Below are positions 1 to 8,224 of a stretch of DNA of 43,628 nucleotides, piece by piece. A program made the translations under genes and the position numbers. Position 1 is the first letter of the stretch. Each line of letters begins with the position of its first letter. The notes beneath the pieces are model-generated. The model had not been told where the DNA came from and did no database searches. It worked only from the letters and a program-made list of their open reading frames with translations. The DNA comes from Planctomycetota bacterium. Lineage in GTDB: Bacteria > Planctomycetota > UBA1135 > UBA2386. The DNA lies in NCBI GenBank assembly GCA_029936315.1, contig JAPYTD010000024.1, forward strand, positions 6,059-49,686. Reading direction: 5' to 3'.

Positions 1-66
1 TAGGCGCCCTCGGCATATGACTAGGCGCCGTCGGCATATGAATAGGCGCCGTGCCGGGCATATGAA
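1..66. repeat. short tandem repeat, about 3 units of 21-24 bp
   Basis: Three head-to-tail units begin with TAGGCGCC and end with CATATGA plus one base (1-21, 22-42, 43-66), and a fourth start (TAGG) follows at 67. Unit 3 carries three extra bases. Each unit contains the two 6-bp palindromes GGCGCC and CATATG. The array is cut by the window start, so its full length is unknown. It lies about 90 bp upstream of a tRNA-Ser gene. No coding function is seen; the short open frames across it are repeat artefacts. Confidence 0.8.
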
Positions 67-156
67 TAGGCCGTACCGATCTGGGTTGGCGTTACACCCC
101 AACTGACGCTAGCGTTTCGCGCGCCCGGGCCAGCAGCCGCTGCGCCCGCCTCCTGC

Positions 157-246
157 GGTGGGGTGGCTGAGTGGCCGAAGGCACCGGTTTTGAAAACCGA
201 CGAGGATTCACGTCCTCCGGGGGTTCGAATCCCTCCCCCACCGCCA
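157..246 (+). tRNA. tRNA-Ser, anticodon UGA
   Basis: This 90-nt class II tRNA has a 7-bp acceptor stem (157-163 with 236-242), discriminator G243 and an encoded CCA at 244-246. The anticodon loop is TTTGAAA, giving UGA, which reads UCA and other UCN serine codons. The long variable arm is GAGGATTCACGTCCTC and the T arm contains GGTTCGAATCC. The overall layout closely follows the serine UGA tRNA of other bacteria. A run of five T follows directly (247-251). The outermost anticodon-stem pair is C-A rather than a Watson-Crick pair. Confidence 0.96.
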
Positions 247-573
247 TTTTTCACGGCCCGGTCGACCGGCGCAATGCACGTCGGTGATGTCGCTGACCGA
301 ACAAGTTCGCGACGAGCAGAAGTCGCGCGTATTGCCAGTCGCAGTCACAGTTCGCACGAGGCTGGCCGGCGGCCGCTGAGGACTGCCTGCCACAATTGGC
401 TCCGCCCTGTCTGAGCTACCAAACGAGAGCTCGGCTTGCGGTCGTGGATTGCACGACAAGTCTCTATCTAACAACCAGCGGAATAGCCGCGCGCACATGC
501 CCGTCTGACCGCTACCGGAATCTCACGGTGCTGTGGTAGCCCCGATGGGGTCCTGCAAATGGAGCAACCGCTG
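247..573. other. intergenic region, no gene seen
   Basis: After the five T following the tRNA, nothing in this stretch looks like a gene on either strand. The open frames present run into the tRNA or have no family-like composition. A promoter for the downstream lipoprotein probably lies here, but no convincing -35/-10 pair could be picked by eye. Confidence 0.5.
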
Positions 574-1803
574 ATGAGAGTGTCCGTGCCGCTGGTTTTG
601 TATTTCACCGCAACCGGCATGTTCGGGGCTGCGGGATGCACGATTTACGAATCGCGCGATCTTTGGAAGAGCGAAACCGCTGCGGCGGCGACGGCGAAGG
701 GGCGGGATGATGCGATTCGCTTGATAGCGCGCGGTCGTGGTGCGGTGCGCACAACCGGCAATTGGGACTACAGCGCGTCGAATTGGTGGGAGCAGTTTCT
801 TGACGTCAACTTGATCGCGAAGGTGCCGGTCATCGAGGACCCCGGCGGTGGTCAGGGTAATGACGAAGAGGAAATCGTGAAGCCCATCACCCCACTCGAA
901 GACATCTTCGAACTGGTCGTCTCGTACCACGATGACGAAGGCGACGGCAAGAGCGACAAGTCGCACATCGTCATTCGATACAAGCAAGCGGCCGAGGTCG
1001 TGCCGCCACAGTGGTGGCTCGACGAAAACGTTCCGGTTGCCCCAACAGCAACACCTCGCTTGCCGACAGCAAGGTACATGAACACCAGGCAGCAGCGGAC
1101 CAACACAACCCGCACGATCAACAGCGAGGTGCAGCTGATCGCCGGCCGCAAGGTCTTGCAAAAGCTCTACGTCGACAGCGAAGGCAATCCGCGCCGTGAC
1201 GCACGCCTCTGGGGGCAATTTAGCCACATCCGACTCGTGCGCGTCGATGCGAGCGGAGAGTCGGCTTGGTTCGTTCGCGAAGTTTCGACAAAGGCAGGCG
1301 AGCCCAAGCCGGAGCTCAAGGAAGAACAACTGCTGAAGACGAGCGCGGACATTCCTCAGGACGTGTTGCGCGCGCTGCGCCAACTGCAGGGGCGCGAAGG
1401 CGAGTCCGCACTTCAGAACTCCAGCAAGCCGACCGGCAACGCGTGGCTTGACGTCGAGAACACAACGCGCGTCGGCAATACGTTCCACATCGGACGCAAC
1501 GACGAGCAGACGTTCCACAATCCGAAGGATCTGTTCGCGAGCGTGCACTTCGACACCTACGTCAGCAAATACAGTGACGTTCGTGGGCTGATTGTGCGCA
1601 CGGTCCAGAACGAGCTCGCGCAGAGCTACGGCGTGCAAACTGGCGATGTGCTGCTCAAGATCAACGGCCGTAGCATTTCGTCGAAGGCGCAAGCCGCGAA
1701 CATGATCAAGCGGTCTTACGAACGCGGGGTGCGCAGATTCACGACGACCTGGTGGGCCAACGGGCAGGAAGTCGAACGCGTCTATCAAGCACGCGATAGG
1801 TAG
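574..1803 (+). CDS. lipoprotein with C-terminal PDZ domain
   Basis: The protein has 409 residues. The ATG at 574 is chosen over the one at 559 because GGAG lies 9 nt upstream (561-564) and because it gives a short lipoprotein signal peptide ending in a GAAGC lipobox. The middle (about 60-320) is rich in charged residues and not recognised; it includes an acidic loop with DDEGDGKSDK. The last 90 residues form a PDZ domain (around GVQTGDVLLKINGRS), like the PDZ of type II secretion GspC-type proteins and of HtrA partners. It is probably anchored in the periplasm and binds protein termini. It stands alone, convergent with the polysaccharide operon. The PDZ call is good; the specific role is unknown. 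Confidence 0.75.
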   Translation: MRVSVPLVLYFTATGMFGAAGCTIYESRDLWKSETAAAATAKGRDDAIRLIARGRGAVRTTGNWDYSASNWWEQFLDVNLIAKVPVIEDPGGGQGNDEEEIVKPITPLEDIFELVVSYHDDEGDGKSDKSHIVIRYKQAAEVVPPQWWLDENVPVAPTATPRLPTARYMNTRQQRTNTTRTINSEVQLIAGRKVLQKLYVDSEGNPRRDARLWGQFSHIRLVRVDASGESAWFVREVSTKAGEPKPELKEEQLLKTSADIPQDVLRALRQLQGREGESALQNSSKPTGNAWLDVENTTRVGNTFHIGRNDEQTFHNPKDLFASVHFDTYVSKYSDVRGLIVRTVQNELAQSYGVQTGDVLLKINGRSISSKAQAANMIKRSYERGVRRFTTTWWANGQEVERVYQARDR

Positions 1804-1864
1804 GAGCCGCGCAAAGGTAGCCGGCACTCGTGCTTGAGCAAACCCCGCCCTCGCAACCGACTCG

Positions 1865-3088
1865 CTACTTGGTCATCGCCGACCGCAAATGCGACAGCGG
1901 CTCAGAGGGCAACAGCGCCTGGTCTTCACGCGGCAGGCCGTGCTCCAGCCAATGCAGGATGCGGGCAACACGGTGGTAGTACTGGTGATATTGGATCACT
2001 TCGGCGTGGCCATCGGCCGCAACCCGCGCACGTTCTGCGTCCTTGGGCAACCACTCGGCGATCTTCGCCAGCGCCTCGTCTTCGTCGCGATACCACAAGA
2101 GATGTTCGCCATCCTTGAAGACGTTCTCCAACTGCGGCACGTAGTGCGTCAAATGGAAGGCGCCGCAAGCCATCGTCAAGAACGTGCGGTTGCTGCAGTA
2201 ATAAGCGTCGTCGTTGACTTCATTGACGCCGAGCACGATGCGCGACGTCGCACAGATCTTGGCGTAGCCCTTGTTGTTGACCAGACCTTTAGTCGGCAAG
2301 TGCTTGTGCTGCGTACTCCAACGATCCCAGTGGCGACCGTAGGCCGCGGTGTCGAAGTTTTTGGCGATCTCCGCGAGGAACGAAGCGCGCTGGCCGCGGC
2401 GACCTGGACCACCGATGAACGCAACATCGCGCAGCGGCGGCCGCGGCGACACCGGGCGGTGGTAGCGCGGGGCGAAGCCGCTCATCAAGAACGCCATGTT
2501 GTCGAGGCCGTGCTCGCGCAACCAGGGGAAGCGCGCCGGATTGCTCATGCAGACGAGGTCGGCGTGACCGAAGTAGTCGATCACCGACGCGTCGAGATGT
2601 TCGAGCGCCTCTTCACACCAGACGACAATGCGCGCGTCGTGGCGGAACTCAGACATCAAGACCTGCGGCAGGTCCCGGAAGAACACGAACACAACATCCG
2701 GCTTGTAGCTACGGAACTCGGCGCGCAGGAGCTTGTGCGCGAACTGCGTGCCAAACCAGCGCCGCAACGTCACCAGGTTGCGCCAGCGAACATCGAGACC
2801 ATGACGACGCAGAGCATCGACGAGCGCGCCAGAGCAGCGCGTCCTCGACATGCTCTTGCCAATGAACATCACCCGGCGCGGCGCACCGAGTCGGGAGCGA
2901 CCATCGAGGCGACCGAGTGTTCCCATGCCAGATTCACTTAGGCCAGATTCATTCAGGGCAGATGCACTGATAGCACCATGTGGATTACCAGCCTTGGCCG
3001 AAGAGGTTCCACCGCTGTGCGAGTTGGGCGAGGACTGCTCGCGCCCCCCCTCCAGGGGCCGCGGTTCGTCATGATTGTCGCTCGTCAC
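1865..3088 (-). CDS. CgeB-like glycosyltransferase (GT-B fold)
   Basis: With a GTG start at 3088 the protein has 407 residues. This start is preceded by GGAGG (3098-3094) five bases upstream; a longer frame opens with TTG at 3160 and a shorter one with ATG at 2926. Residues 1-50 are polar and low in complexity. The conserved part begins at RRVMFIGKS and matches the CgeB/Glyco_trans_1_2 family: an N-terminal Rossmann half with DVVFVFFRD, a central VAFIGG segment, and the C-terminal CSNRTFLTMACGAF and LENVFKDGEHLLWY motifs that mark the sugar-nucleotide half. It is the last gene of the envelope-sugar operon, 73 nt after the kinase. It probably transfers a sugar during outer-polysaccharide or LPS core assembly. 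Donor and acceptor cannot be read from the sequence. Confidence 0.78.
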   Translation of the reverse strand: MTSDNHDEPRPLEGGREQSSPNSHSGGTSSAKAGNPHGAISASALNESGLSESGMGTLGRLDGRSRLGAPRRVMFIGKSMSRTRCSGALVDALRRHGLDVRWRNLVTLRRWFGTQFAHKLLRAEFRSYKPDVVFVFFRDLPQVLMSEFRHDARIVVWCEEALEHLDASVIDYFGHADLVCMSNPARFPWLREHGLDNMAFLMSGFAPRYHRPVSPRPPLRDVAFIGGPGRRGQRASFLAEIAKNFDTAAYGRHWDRWSTQHKHLPTKGLVNNKGYAKICATSRIVLGVNEVNDDAYYCSNRTFLTMACGAFHLTHYVPQLENVFKDGEHLLWYRDEDEALAKIAEWLPKDAERARVAADGHAEVIQYHQYYHRVARILHWLEHGLPREDQALLPSEPLSHLRSAMTK

Positions 3089-3161
3089 CAAATCCTCCCG
3101 TACATGGATGCTCCCCTCGAACGGTCCGGGAAACCTGAAGTGTCTGCTAGCCGCGCACAAC

Positions 3162-4172
3162 TCACCCGGACGCTTGGCCTGTAACCGCCGAAGATGCCGT
3201 CTGCACCTCGACTTCGATCCGTTCGTCTGCGCACGTCAGGGGAACATACAGGGCCGCACCACCGCCGAGCCACCACCACTTTTGGAAGAATGCCGCAAAC
3301 ACGGGTGTAGGTCCCCCGGTAAACCAGCGGCGGCGCTGGCCGATCCACGCGTCTTTGAGCTTGCCGGAACCGCACCACCACCGGCCAGCAGGCAACGTGC
3401 CCCGCGCTCGGTACTCGATTCCCGTCAGGTGCACGCGTCGCTCGAACTCCGTGCTGCTCATCAAACAGCGTCGTATGCGCCGGTCCACGTACTGCTGTTC
3501 CTCCTGGGTGGCGCGGGCAACCACGGACGCCGCCTCGGTGTCGTTGACGAGCAGGTTGAGGTCGCGCATCCGAATTAGTGCGCGATCTCGCTCCTCGGGC
3601 GTGCGATCCCGCAGCAGGCGGATCGCGACTGCGAGACGCACCTTTTGGGAGCGGGCACGAACAGAACCGATGCACGAAGCCGACTGCAGGTCCAGCACCG
3701 CGAGTTCGCCAGACGAACGGCGCACAAAGTTCTCGCGATGCAAGTCCCGGTGGTAGATGCCGGCGTGCAACAAGCGAACGGCGAGTTCGACCTCGTCATC
3801 GCCGCGCTGCAACGCGTGCTCCGGCTCATCCGACAATGGCAGGGTGCGCAAGACCAACATGCAGCGGTGCGGCAGGCCCCAGCGCCGTTGGCCGCGCACG
3901 GCGAGAACTTCAGGACACGGCAACCCGGCCGCCCCGACGGCGCGCAGCATGTTGGCCTCATGCGTCGCCGGCAAGGCCCGGAACGCGTAACGCAAGCGGT
4001 CCTTGGCCCGCGGAAAGGTCATGGTCTTGATGTGCACAGGCCCCGAAGGCAGATGGCCGCGATAGACGGCACGGATCAGGCGGCCTTGCACGCGCTCAAG
4101 ACCGTCGCCAACGGTGCCCGTCGCGACGAACGTGCGCCACCATCCTTCGAGCACACCTGTGTCCTCGGACAT
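3162..4172 (-). CDS. Kdo/heptose-kinase-like (WaaP/KdkA family) LPS kinase
   Basis: This 336-residue cytoplasmic protein has a eukaryotic-like kinase core of the lipopolysaccharide kinase family. It shows a glycine-poor N-lobe, the catalytic loop YHRDLHRENF with Asp and Asn in place, and VLDLQSA in the position of the DFG magnesium motif. Family members phosphorylate Kdo or heptose in the LPS inner core. The C-terminal 110 residues (tryptophan-rich, WWCGSGKLKDAW) are not part of the usual kinase and may bind membrane or acceptor. It starts 7 nt after the GT4 stop, in an operon of glycosyltransferases. This supports a core-sugar substrate, but the exact sugar is unknown. Confidence 0.78.
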   Translation of the reverse strand: MSEDTGVLEGWWRTFVATGTVGDGLERVQGRLIRAVYRGHLPSGPVHIKTMTFPRAKDRLRYAFRALPATHEANMLRAVGAAGLPCPEVLAVRGQRRWGLPHRCMLVLRTLPLSDEPEHALQRGDDEVELAVRLLHAGIYHRDLHRENFVRRSSGELAVLDLQSASCIGSVRARSQKVRLAVAIRLLRDRTPEERDRALIRMRDLNLLVNDTEAASVVARATQEEQQYVDRRIRRCLMSSTEFERRVHLTGIEYRARGTLPAGRWWCGSGKLKDAWIGQRRRWFTGGPTPVFAAFFQKWWWLGGGAALYVPLTCADERIEVEVQTASSAVTGQASG

Positions 4173-4179
4173 GCGTTGC

Positions 4180-5328
4180 TCAGGCCCCCCCAGCCAACAA
4201 TTGTGCGTAGAGGTCCGCAGTGCGCTCGGCTGCGGCGCGCGGATTCATGTCGATCTGCGTGCGCCGCAAAGCAGCGCGGCCAGTGGCTTCACGCAGATCG
4301 TCGTCGCGCAGCAGCCGAACAAGCGCATCGCCGATCGCCTCGACCGACTCCTCGACGGCAAAGCCTGGCACCTCACCGCGCCGCCGTTCGGCAAGTAGCT
4401 CCGGCAGGATGCCACGCATCGTCGACACGACCGGCAGGCCAAAAGCCATCGCATCGCAGACTGCGCGGCACGTGCCATCGCTGCCCGGCACCAAGAACAT
4501 GAAGGCATCGAGCCCGCGCAGCGCTTCGTCATACGCCGCCCCTTTCTGGTAGCCGGGCAAGAGCACGTGTGCCGCGATGCCGGCAGCCTGGATGGGCTGG
4601 TGCACTAGTTCGTTGGTATCCTGCTCGTTGCCGCGCCCGAGCAAGACAAAACGCACCGTAGGTTCACGCTGGCGCACGTAGTCGACCACGGACCACAGCA
4701 ATTCAAAGCGGCGGTGCGGCTGGATGCGCGCAGTGATGCCAACGGCAAACTGGCCGTCTTCGAGACCAAACTTCGCGCGCGCATTCGCGCCATCGAGAAC
4801 ACGCGGCTCGGTGACAGGTTCTTGCAGTAGCACGCGATCCTCGGCGATCGCAAAGCGGCGGCGCACTCCTTCCTGGGCCTCGATCGTTGGCGCCAACACC
4901 GCCTGCGTGCGCCGGAAGCTTGTACGTTCCCGCCAACCGCGCCGCGGCGCCGACGATTCGTACAAACTGCGCACAATCACCGGTGCTCGCTTGAGTCGGC
5001 GGCAGGCCATCGTAGCAAGCAAATGATCCGCGCCTTGATGGCAGTGCAGCACGTCGTATTGATCGCGTGCGATCAACTGCCGCAAGCGACGAATGTCGCG
5101 CAACAGTGACGGCACGTGGAAGTGCTTGCGCAGTTCTAATCCAGTGACGACCGGCAGGCGGCAGCGCAACAGTTCTTCCGCGACCCGATGCTCGCCACCG
5201 GAGTGCATGAAGCTGCCTTGGGCAAACCGCACATTGAGGCCAAGGGTGCGCAGACGCGCCGCCGACCGGATCGCAGGGTCCGCCGGTCCGGTCCACTTGT
5301 AGTTGGCAAACAGGTGCAGGATCCGCAT
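4180..5328 (-). CDS. family 4 glycosyltransferase
   Basis: The 382-residue protein starts at the ATG at 5328 (MRILHLFANYKWTGP), 5 nt after the stop of the GT2 gene; a longer frame to 5436 would overlap that gene and lacks family sequence. The layout is that of GT4 retaining enzymes: an N-terminal Rossmann domain with YDVLHCHQGADH, then FAVGITARIQPHRRF and VRFVLLGRG at the start of the C-terminal domain, and the donor-binding segment CDAMAFGLPVVSTMRGILPELL. The usual EX7E pattern is modified, with an aspartate (CDAMAFG) at the first position. It probably adds a hexose or heptose to the LPS core or a cell-surface glycan. Confidence 0.85.
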   Translation of the reverse strand: MRILHLFANYKWTGPADPAIRSAARLRTLGLNVRFAQGSFMHSGGEHRVAEELLRCRLPVVTGLELRKHFHVPSLLRDIRRLRQLIARDQYDVLHCHQGADHLLATMACRRLKRAPVIVRSLYESSAPRRGWRERTSFRRTQAVLAPTIEAQEGVRRRFAIAEDRVLLQEPVTEPRVLDGANARAKFGLEDGQFAVGITARIQPHRRFELLWSVVDYVRQREPTVRFVLLGRGNEQDTNELVHQPIQAAGIAAHVLLPGYQKGAAYDEALRGLDAFMFLVPGSDGTCRAVCDAMAFGLPVVSTMRGILPELLAERRRGEVPGFAVEESVEAIGDALVRLLRDDDLREATGRAALRRTQIDMNPRAAAERTADLYAQLLAGGA

Positions 5329-5333
5329 GGTGC

Positions 5334-6122
5334 TCACGCCGCATCCTTGACGTCTGGACGCTTGGTCCACATGAGACGCCAGTACTTCTTCCAGTCGGTA
5401 TAGGCCGCCATTGTCGCAACGGCGAAGCCACGCCATCCATCGAGGAATCCCAGCTTCAACAGTAGGCTCTTGACGAACACCGCCGGCGGCCGCACCAACA
5501 GATCCAACGGGTTCGCCCGGCGGCCCTCAGCGGCCATCGCGTCGGCAGCAATGCGTGAGAACGAGTCGATCGTGCGTCTGTGGTGGGCGAAATCGCGATA
5601 GCTCAGGTGCTCGATACCAGCCTCGAGGCGTTCGCAAGTCGCGCCCTTCTGCATCTCAACATGGTCGTGAGGATTGCGCCCACCCCACGCCCCTTTGCGC
5701 CGATCGAACAAGCGCAGCTTGCGATCGGGAACGTGCAGGCCGTACTTCAGGATGCGGCCAAGGTAGTGATTGAGCCGCGGCATTTCGTATGCGTCCGCGC
5801 CCATACCATTCGCCAGCAATTCGCGCACGGCCGCCTGCAACGGTTCCGTGCAGCGCTCGTCGGCATCGAGACAGAACACCAGATCGTTCTGGGCCTGCTC
5901 GATCGCGAACTGCTTTTGCTGACGATGGCCCGGAAACGGGGTGTTCACGATAACGCGTGCGCCGAGTTCTTCGGCGATCGCTTGCGTACCGTCGGTGCTA
6001 CCGCTGTCGACCACGACCACCTCGTCACAAAAGCGCAGCGACCGCACGCAATCCGCTATGCGGTCCGCTTCCTGGTAAGTGATCACGCAACCGCTAATCG
6101 GTGCGTGCCCGGCGTCAGTCAC
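5334..6122 (-). CDS. family 2 glycosyltransferase, WaaE/KdtX-like
   Basis: The 262-residue protein starts at the GTG at 6122, backed by GGAGG (6133-6129) six bases upstream. The frame is open to 6224, but that would overlap the upstream gene by 110 bp; with GTG the overlap is 8 bp. The GT-A core is clear: ISGCVITYQEADRI, VVVVDSGSTDGT, and the metal-binding CLDADERC, followed by LRLFDRRKGAWGG and the histidine-rich HLSYRDFAHH typical of the WaaE LPS beta-glucosyltransferase group. One or two C-terminal hydrophobic stretches could be membrane-associating. It is translationally coupled to the small upstream protein and to the GT4 downstream. The acceptor is inferred to be the LPS inner core. Confidence 0.87.
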   Translation of the reverse strand: MTDAGHAPISGCVITYQEADRIADCVRSLRFCDEVVVVDSGSTDGTQAIAEELGARVIVNTPFPGHRQQKQFAIEQAQNDLVFCLDADERCTEPLQAAVRELLANGMGADAYEMPRLNHYLGRILKYGLHVPDRKLRLFDRRKGAWGGRNPHDHVEMQKGATCERLEAGIEHLSYRDFAHHRRTIDSFSRIAADAMAAEGRRANPLDLLVRPPAVFVKSLLLKLGFLDGWRGFAVATMAAYTDWKKYWRLMWTKRPDVKDAA

Positions 6123-6519
6123 CTGCCGCCTCCGCGGCGGTACTACCAGGAGCACTGCCATTCGGTCGGTCACCGTCGTAGCTGTCGCTCGTGCCACCGT
6201 GCGGTCTGTCGTCGTCGACATCACCAGTCATGCGATCGTGGATGCCTTGCAGCCGCTCTTGGATCTCAAACAACTTCTTGCCCCAGTCCTGCATGCGGCC
6301 GTCTTGCTCGACGGCACCCGCCGCCGCCTTCATGACGCGATGGCGCTCTTCCGGCGAGAGCCCCAGCTTCTGGTGCAACAGGTATTGGTTGCTGTAACCA
6401 AGGACCTGATTCCACCGCAACAACTCCAGCATCTGGCCGAGCAACTCGGTGAGTTGCAGTTCAGCCTCGGTGAGGCCCATCGACTGGGCCTTCTGTTTGC
6501 GTCGACGATTGGATGCCAC
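6115..6519 (-). CDS. small unknown protein with helical core and disordered acidic tail
   Basis: I do not recognise this 134-residue protein. It starts with a basic stretch (MASNRRRKQKAQ), followed by a predicted amphipathic helical region (about 15-95) with LTELLGQMLELLRWNQVLGYSNQYLLHQKLGLSPEE-type composition, then a polar tail rich in D, G, S and T (about 98-134). It lacks a signal peptide and membrane segment. Its stop overlaps the GTG start of the GT2 gene by 8 bp, so the two are translationally coupled and it probably heads the envelope-sugar operon. It could be a regulator or assembly partner, but nothing in it proves this. Confidence 0.65.
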   Translation of the reverse strand: MASNRRRKQKAQSMGLTEAELQLTELLGQMLELLRWNQVLGYSNQYLLHQKLGLSPEERHRVMKAAAGAVEQDGRMQDWGKKLFEIQERLQGIHDRMTGDVDDDRPHGGTSDSYDGDRPNGSAPGSTAAEAAGD

Positions 6520-6535
6520 GAGAACAGTTGGCCGA

Positions 6536-7138
6536 TCAGGCCTTGGCTAGGTTCTCGTTGGCGAAGTCCCAGTTGATCAAGCTCGCGAGGAAGGTCTTGA
6601 TGTAGTCCGGCCGACGATTCTGGAAGTCGAGGTAGTAGGCGTGCTCCCAGACGTCCATCGTCAACAGCGGCGTAACACCGTCTTGCGTGATCGGGGTCTC
6701 AGCATTCGGCGTCTTCTTGACGGCGAGCTTACCGTTCTCGATAACGAGCCAAGCCCAACCACTACCGAACTGCGTCGCACCGGCGGTGCTGAACAGTTCC
6801 ACGAACTTGTCGTAGCCACCGAGATCACTGTCGATCTTCGCGGCGATCGCACCAGTCGGCGCGCCACCACCACCGGGCTTCATCGAGCTCCAGTAGAAGG
6901 TGTGGTTCCAAACCTGGGCCGCGTTGTTGAAAACGCCGGCCTTGTCGGCCTTGCCCGCCGTCGCCTTGATGATCTCCACGTGGGACATCTCGGCGTATTC
7001 GGAGCCAGCAATTAGCTTGTTGCCGTTGACGACGTACGCGTTGTGGTGCTTGCCGTGATGGATCTCCAGGGTTTGCGCGTTGATGTGGGGAGACAGCGCG
7101 TCCTTGGCGTAGGGCAGAGCAGGAAGTTCGAGTGCCAT
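6536..7138 (-). CDS. sodB: iron superoxide dismutase
   Basis: The 200-residue enzyme converts superoxide to oxygen and hydrogen peroxide in the cytoplasm. The start at 7138 gives the standard MALELPALPYAKDAL beginning; a longer frame to 7210 adds unrelated residues. Metal ligands are in place: H27 (in LEIHHGKHH), H79 (AAQVWNHTFYW), D162 and H166 (DVWEHAYYLDF). Q75 in the AAQ motif points to the iron type rather than manganese. It is divergent from mazG, with 156 bp between the starts that must hold both promoters. No strong Shine-Dalgarno sequence is seen. The family call is very sure; metal preference is inferred from the Gln position. Confidence 0.96.
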   Translation of the reverse strand: MALELPALPYAKDALSPHINAQTLEIHHGKHHNAYVVNGNKLIAGSEYAEMSHVEIIKATAGKADKAGVFNNAAQVWNHTFYWSSMKPGGGGAPTGAIAAKIDSDLGGYDKFVELFSTAGATQFGSGWAWLVIENGKLAVKKTPNAETPITQDGVTPLLTMDVWEHAYYLDFQNRRPDYIKTFLASLINWDFANENLAKA

Positions 7139-7294
7139 GATTGCGTGGGGTTGTTGCGAAGATACTGATAAAATGGATGCACGACGCCCACCCGCAACGG
7201 GGAAGGCCAAGCACGAGCGGGGACCACGTTAGGCCATGCGCGGCCTTCGCTGAAACGGTTTCGTGCTATCCCCCGCAGCCCCTAACCTGGGTCA

Positions 7295-8074
7295 ATGGCC
7301 GACTTGCCCGGGTTTACTCATCTATTGGCGACGATCGCGAAGCTCAGGGCACCCGACGGCTGCCCGTGGGACCGCGAGCAAACGACGGCGAGCATGGCTC
7401 CGCACCTCGTCGAAGAAGCGTTCGAGGCGGCCGACGCCCTGCGGCGCGAGGATCTCGGCGAGGCCCAGAAGGAGCTGGGCGATGTGCTGGTCAATGTGAC
7501 GATGATCAGCCAGATTGCCAGCGAATCAGGCCAGTTTGCCGCTGACGACGTCGCGCAGGCGGCCGGCGACAAGCTCATCCGCAGACACCCCCATGTGTTC
7601 GGCGACCAACAAGCGAACAGCGCCGAGATCGCCTACCAGACGTGGGAGAAGGAGAAGCAGCGCGAGAAGGCGGAAGCCGGGGAAGACCGCAGTGTGCTGT
7701 CAGGAGTGCCGGTTGCCCTGCCAGCCCTGTTGCGCGCCTACCGCGTCGGCGAGAAGGCCGCCAAGGTCGGGTTCGATTGGCCGGATCAGGCCGGCCCCCG
7801 CGACAAGCTCAACGAGGAAGTCACCGAGCTCGACGAGGCCATCGCGAACGGGGAGCCGGCAGCGATTGCGGAGGAACTGGGCGACGTGCTGTTCAGCCTG
7901 TGCAACCTGGCGCGCCACCTCGGGATCAACCCAGAGGTCGCGCTCGCATCGACGACCGACAAGTTCCAGCGGCGCTTCCAGAGTGTCGAGCAGACGTTCG
8001 ACTACGAACTGGCTGGACGATCGTTGGAGGAGATGGAAGGAGCCTGGCATGCCGCCAAGCAGGCCGGCCTCTAA
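7295..8074 (+). CDS. mazG: nucleoside triphosphate pyrophosphohydrolase MazG
   Basis: The 259-residue protein has two tandem MazG domains. The first contains CPWDREQT, EEAFEAADAL and KELGDVLV; the second contains VGFDWPDQ, EEVTELDEAI and EELGDVLFS. The paired EExxE and ExxD acidic motifs bind the magnesium that positions the NTP. MazG hydrolyses (d)NTPs to monophosphate and pyrophosphate, clearing non-canonical nucleotides and, in some bacteria, lowering (p)ppGpp. Length and order match the E. coli-type enzyme. The ATG follows a weak CTGGGTCA. It is a monocistronic gene divergent from sodB; about 270 bp separate its stop from the next intrinsic terminator. Confidence 0.95.
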   Translation: MADLPGFTHLLATIAKLRAPDGCPWDREQTTASMAPHLVEEAFEAADALRREDLGEAQKELGDVLVNVTMISQIASESGQFAADDVAQAAGDKLIRRHPHVFGDQQANSAEIAYQTWEKEKQREKAEAGEDRSVLSGVPVALPALLRAYRVGEKAAKVGFDWPDQAGPRDKLNEEVTELDEAIANGEPAAIAEELGDVLFSLCNLARHLGINPEVALASTTDKFQRRFQSVEQTFDYELAGRSLEEMEGAWHAAKQAGL

Positions 8075-8212
8075 GCTCAGGCGGCCTCATCTGTTGCAAC
8101 AGAGCGGAGATCGTCGGCCGGCCGCCGGTGGTCGCCGGTGGGCCGTGACGGGATTCCGGCAAGACCCCGACGGGCCGTGCCACGCGATCCTGGGTGGCTG
8201 CTTCTCCAAAAT

Positions 8213-8218
8213 TATAAT
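8213..8218 (+). promoter_or_regulatory. candidate -10 box TATAAT
   Basis: A perfect TATAAT lies in a short AT-rich island (about 8207-8235) within otherwise GC-rich DNA, after the mazG stop. No good TTGACA-like -35 is visible 16-18 bp upstream, so this is a candidate only. It would place a transcription start near 8225, upstream of two RNA hairpins and a strong terminator but no open frame. Confidence 0.4.
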
Positions 8219-8224
8219 TCCTTA

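Noticed and set aside
86..115. Integron attC-like site or promoter upstream of tRNA-Ser
   Set aside because: GTTGG/CCAAC pairing exists, but the conserved attC core bases are missing and no -10 close to consensus is present.
208..498. Minus-strand 96-residue open frame next to the tRNA
   Set aside because: It runs antisense through tRNA-Ser, has no family features and a composition typical of GC-rich shadow frames.
523..1827. 434-residue minus-strand frame opposite the PDZ lipoprotein
   Set aside because: It is the antisense shadow of a gene with a lipobox, ribosome site and PDZ domain; its sequence is Arg/Ala/Val-rich with no motifs.
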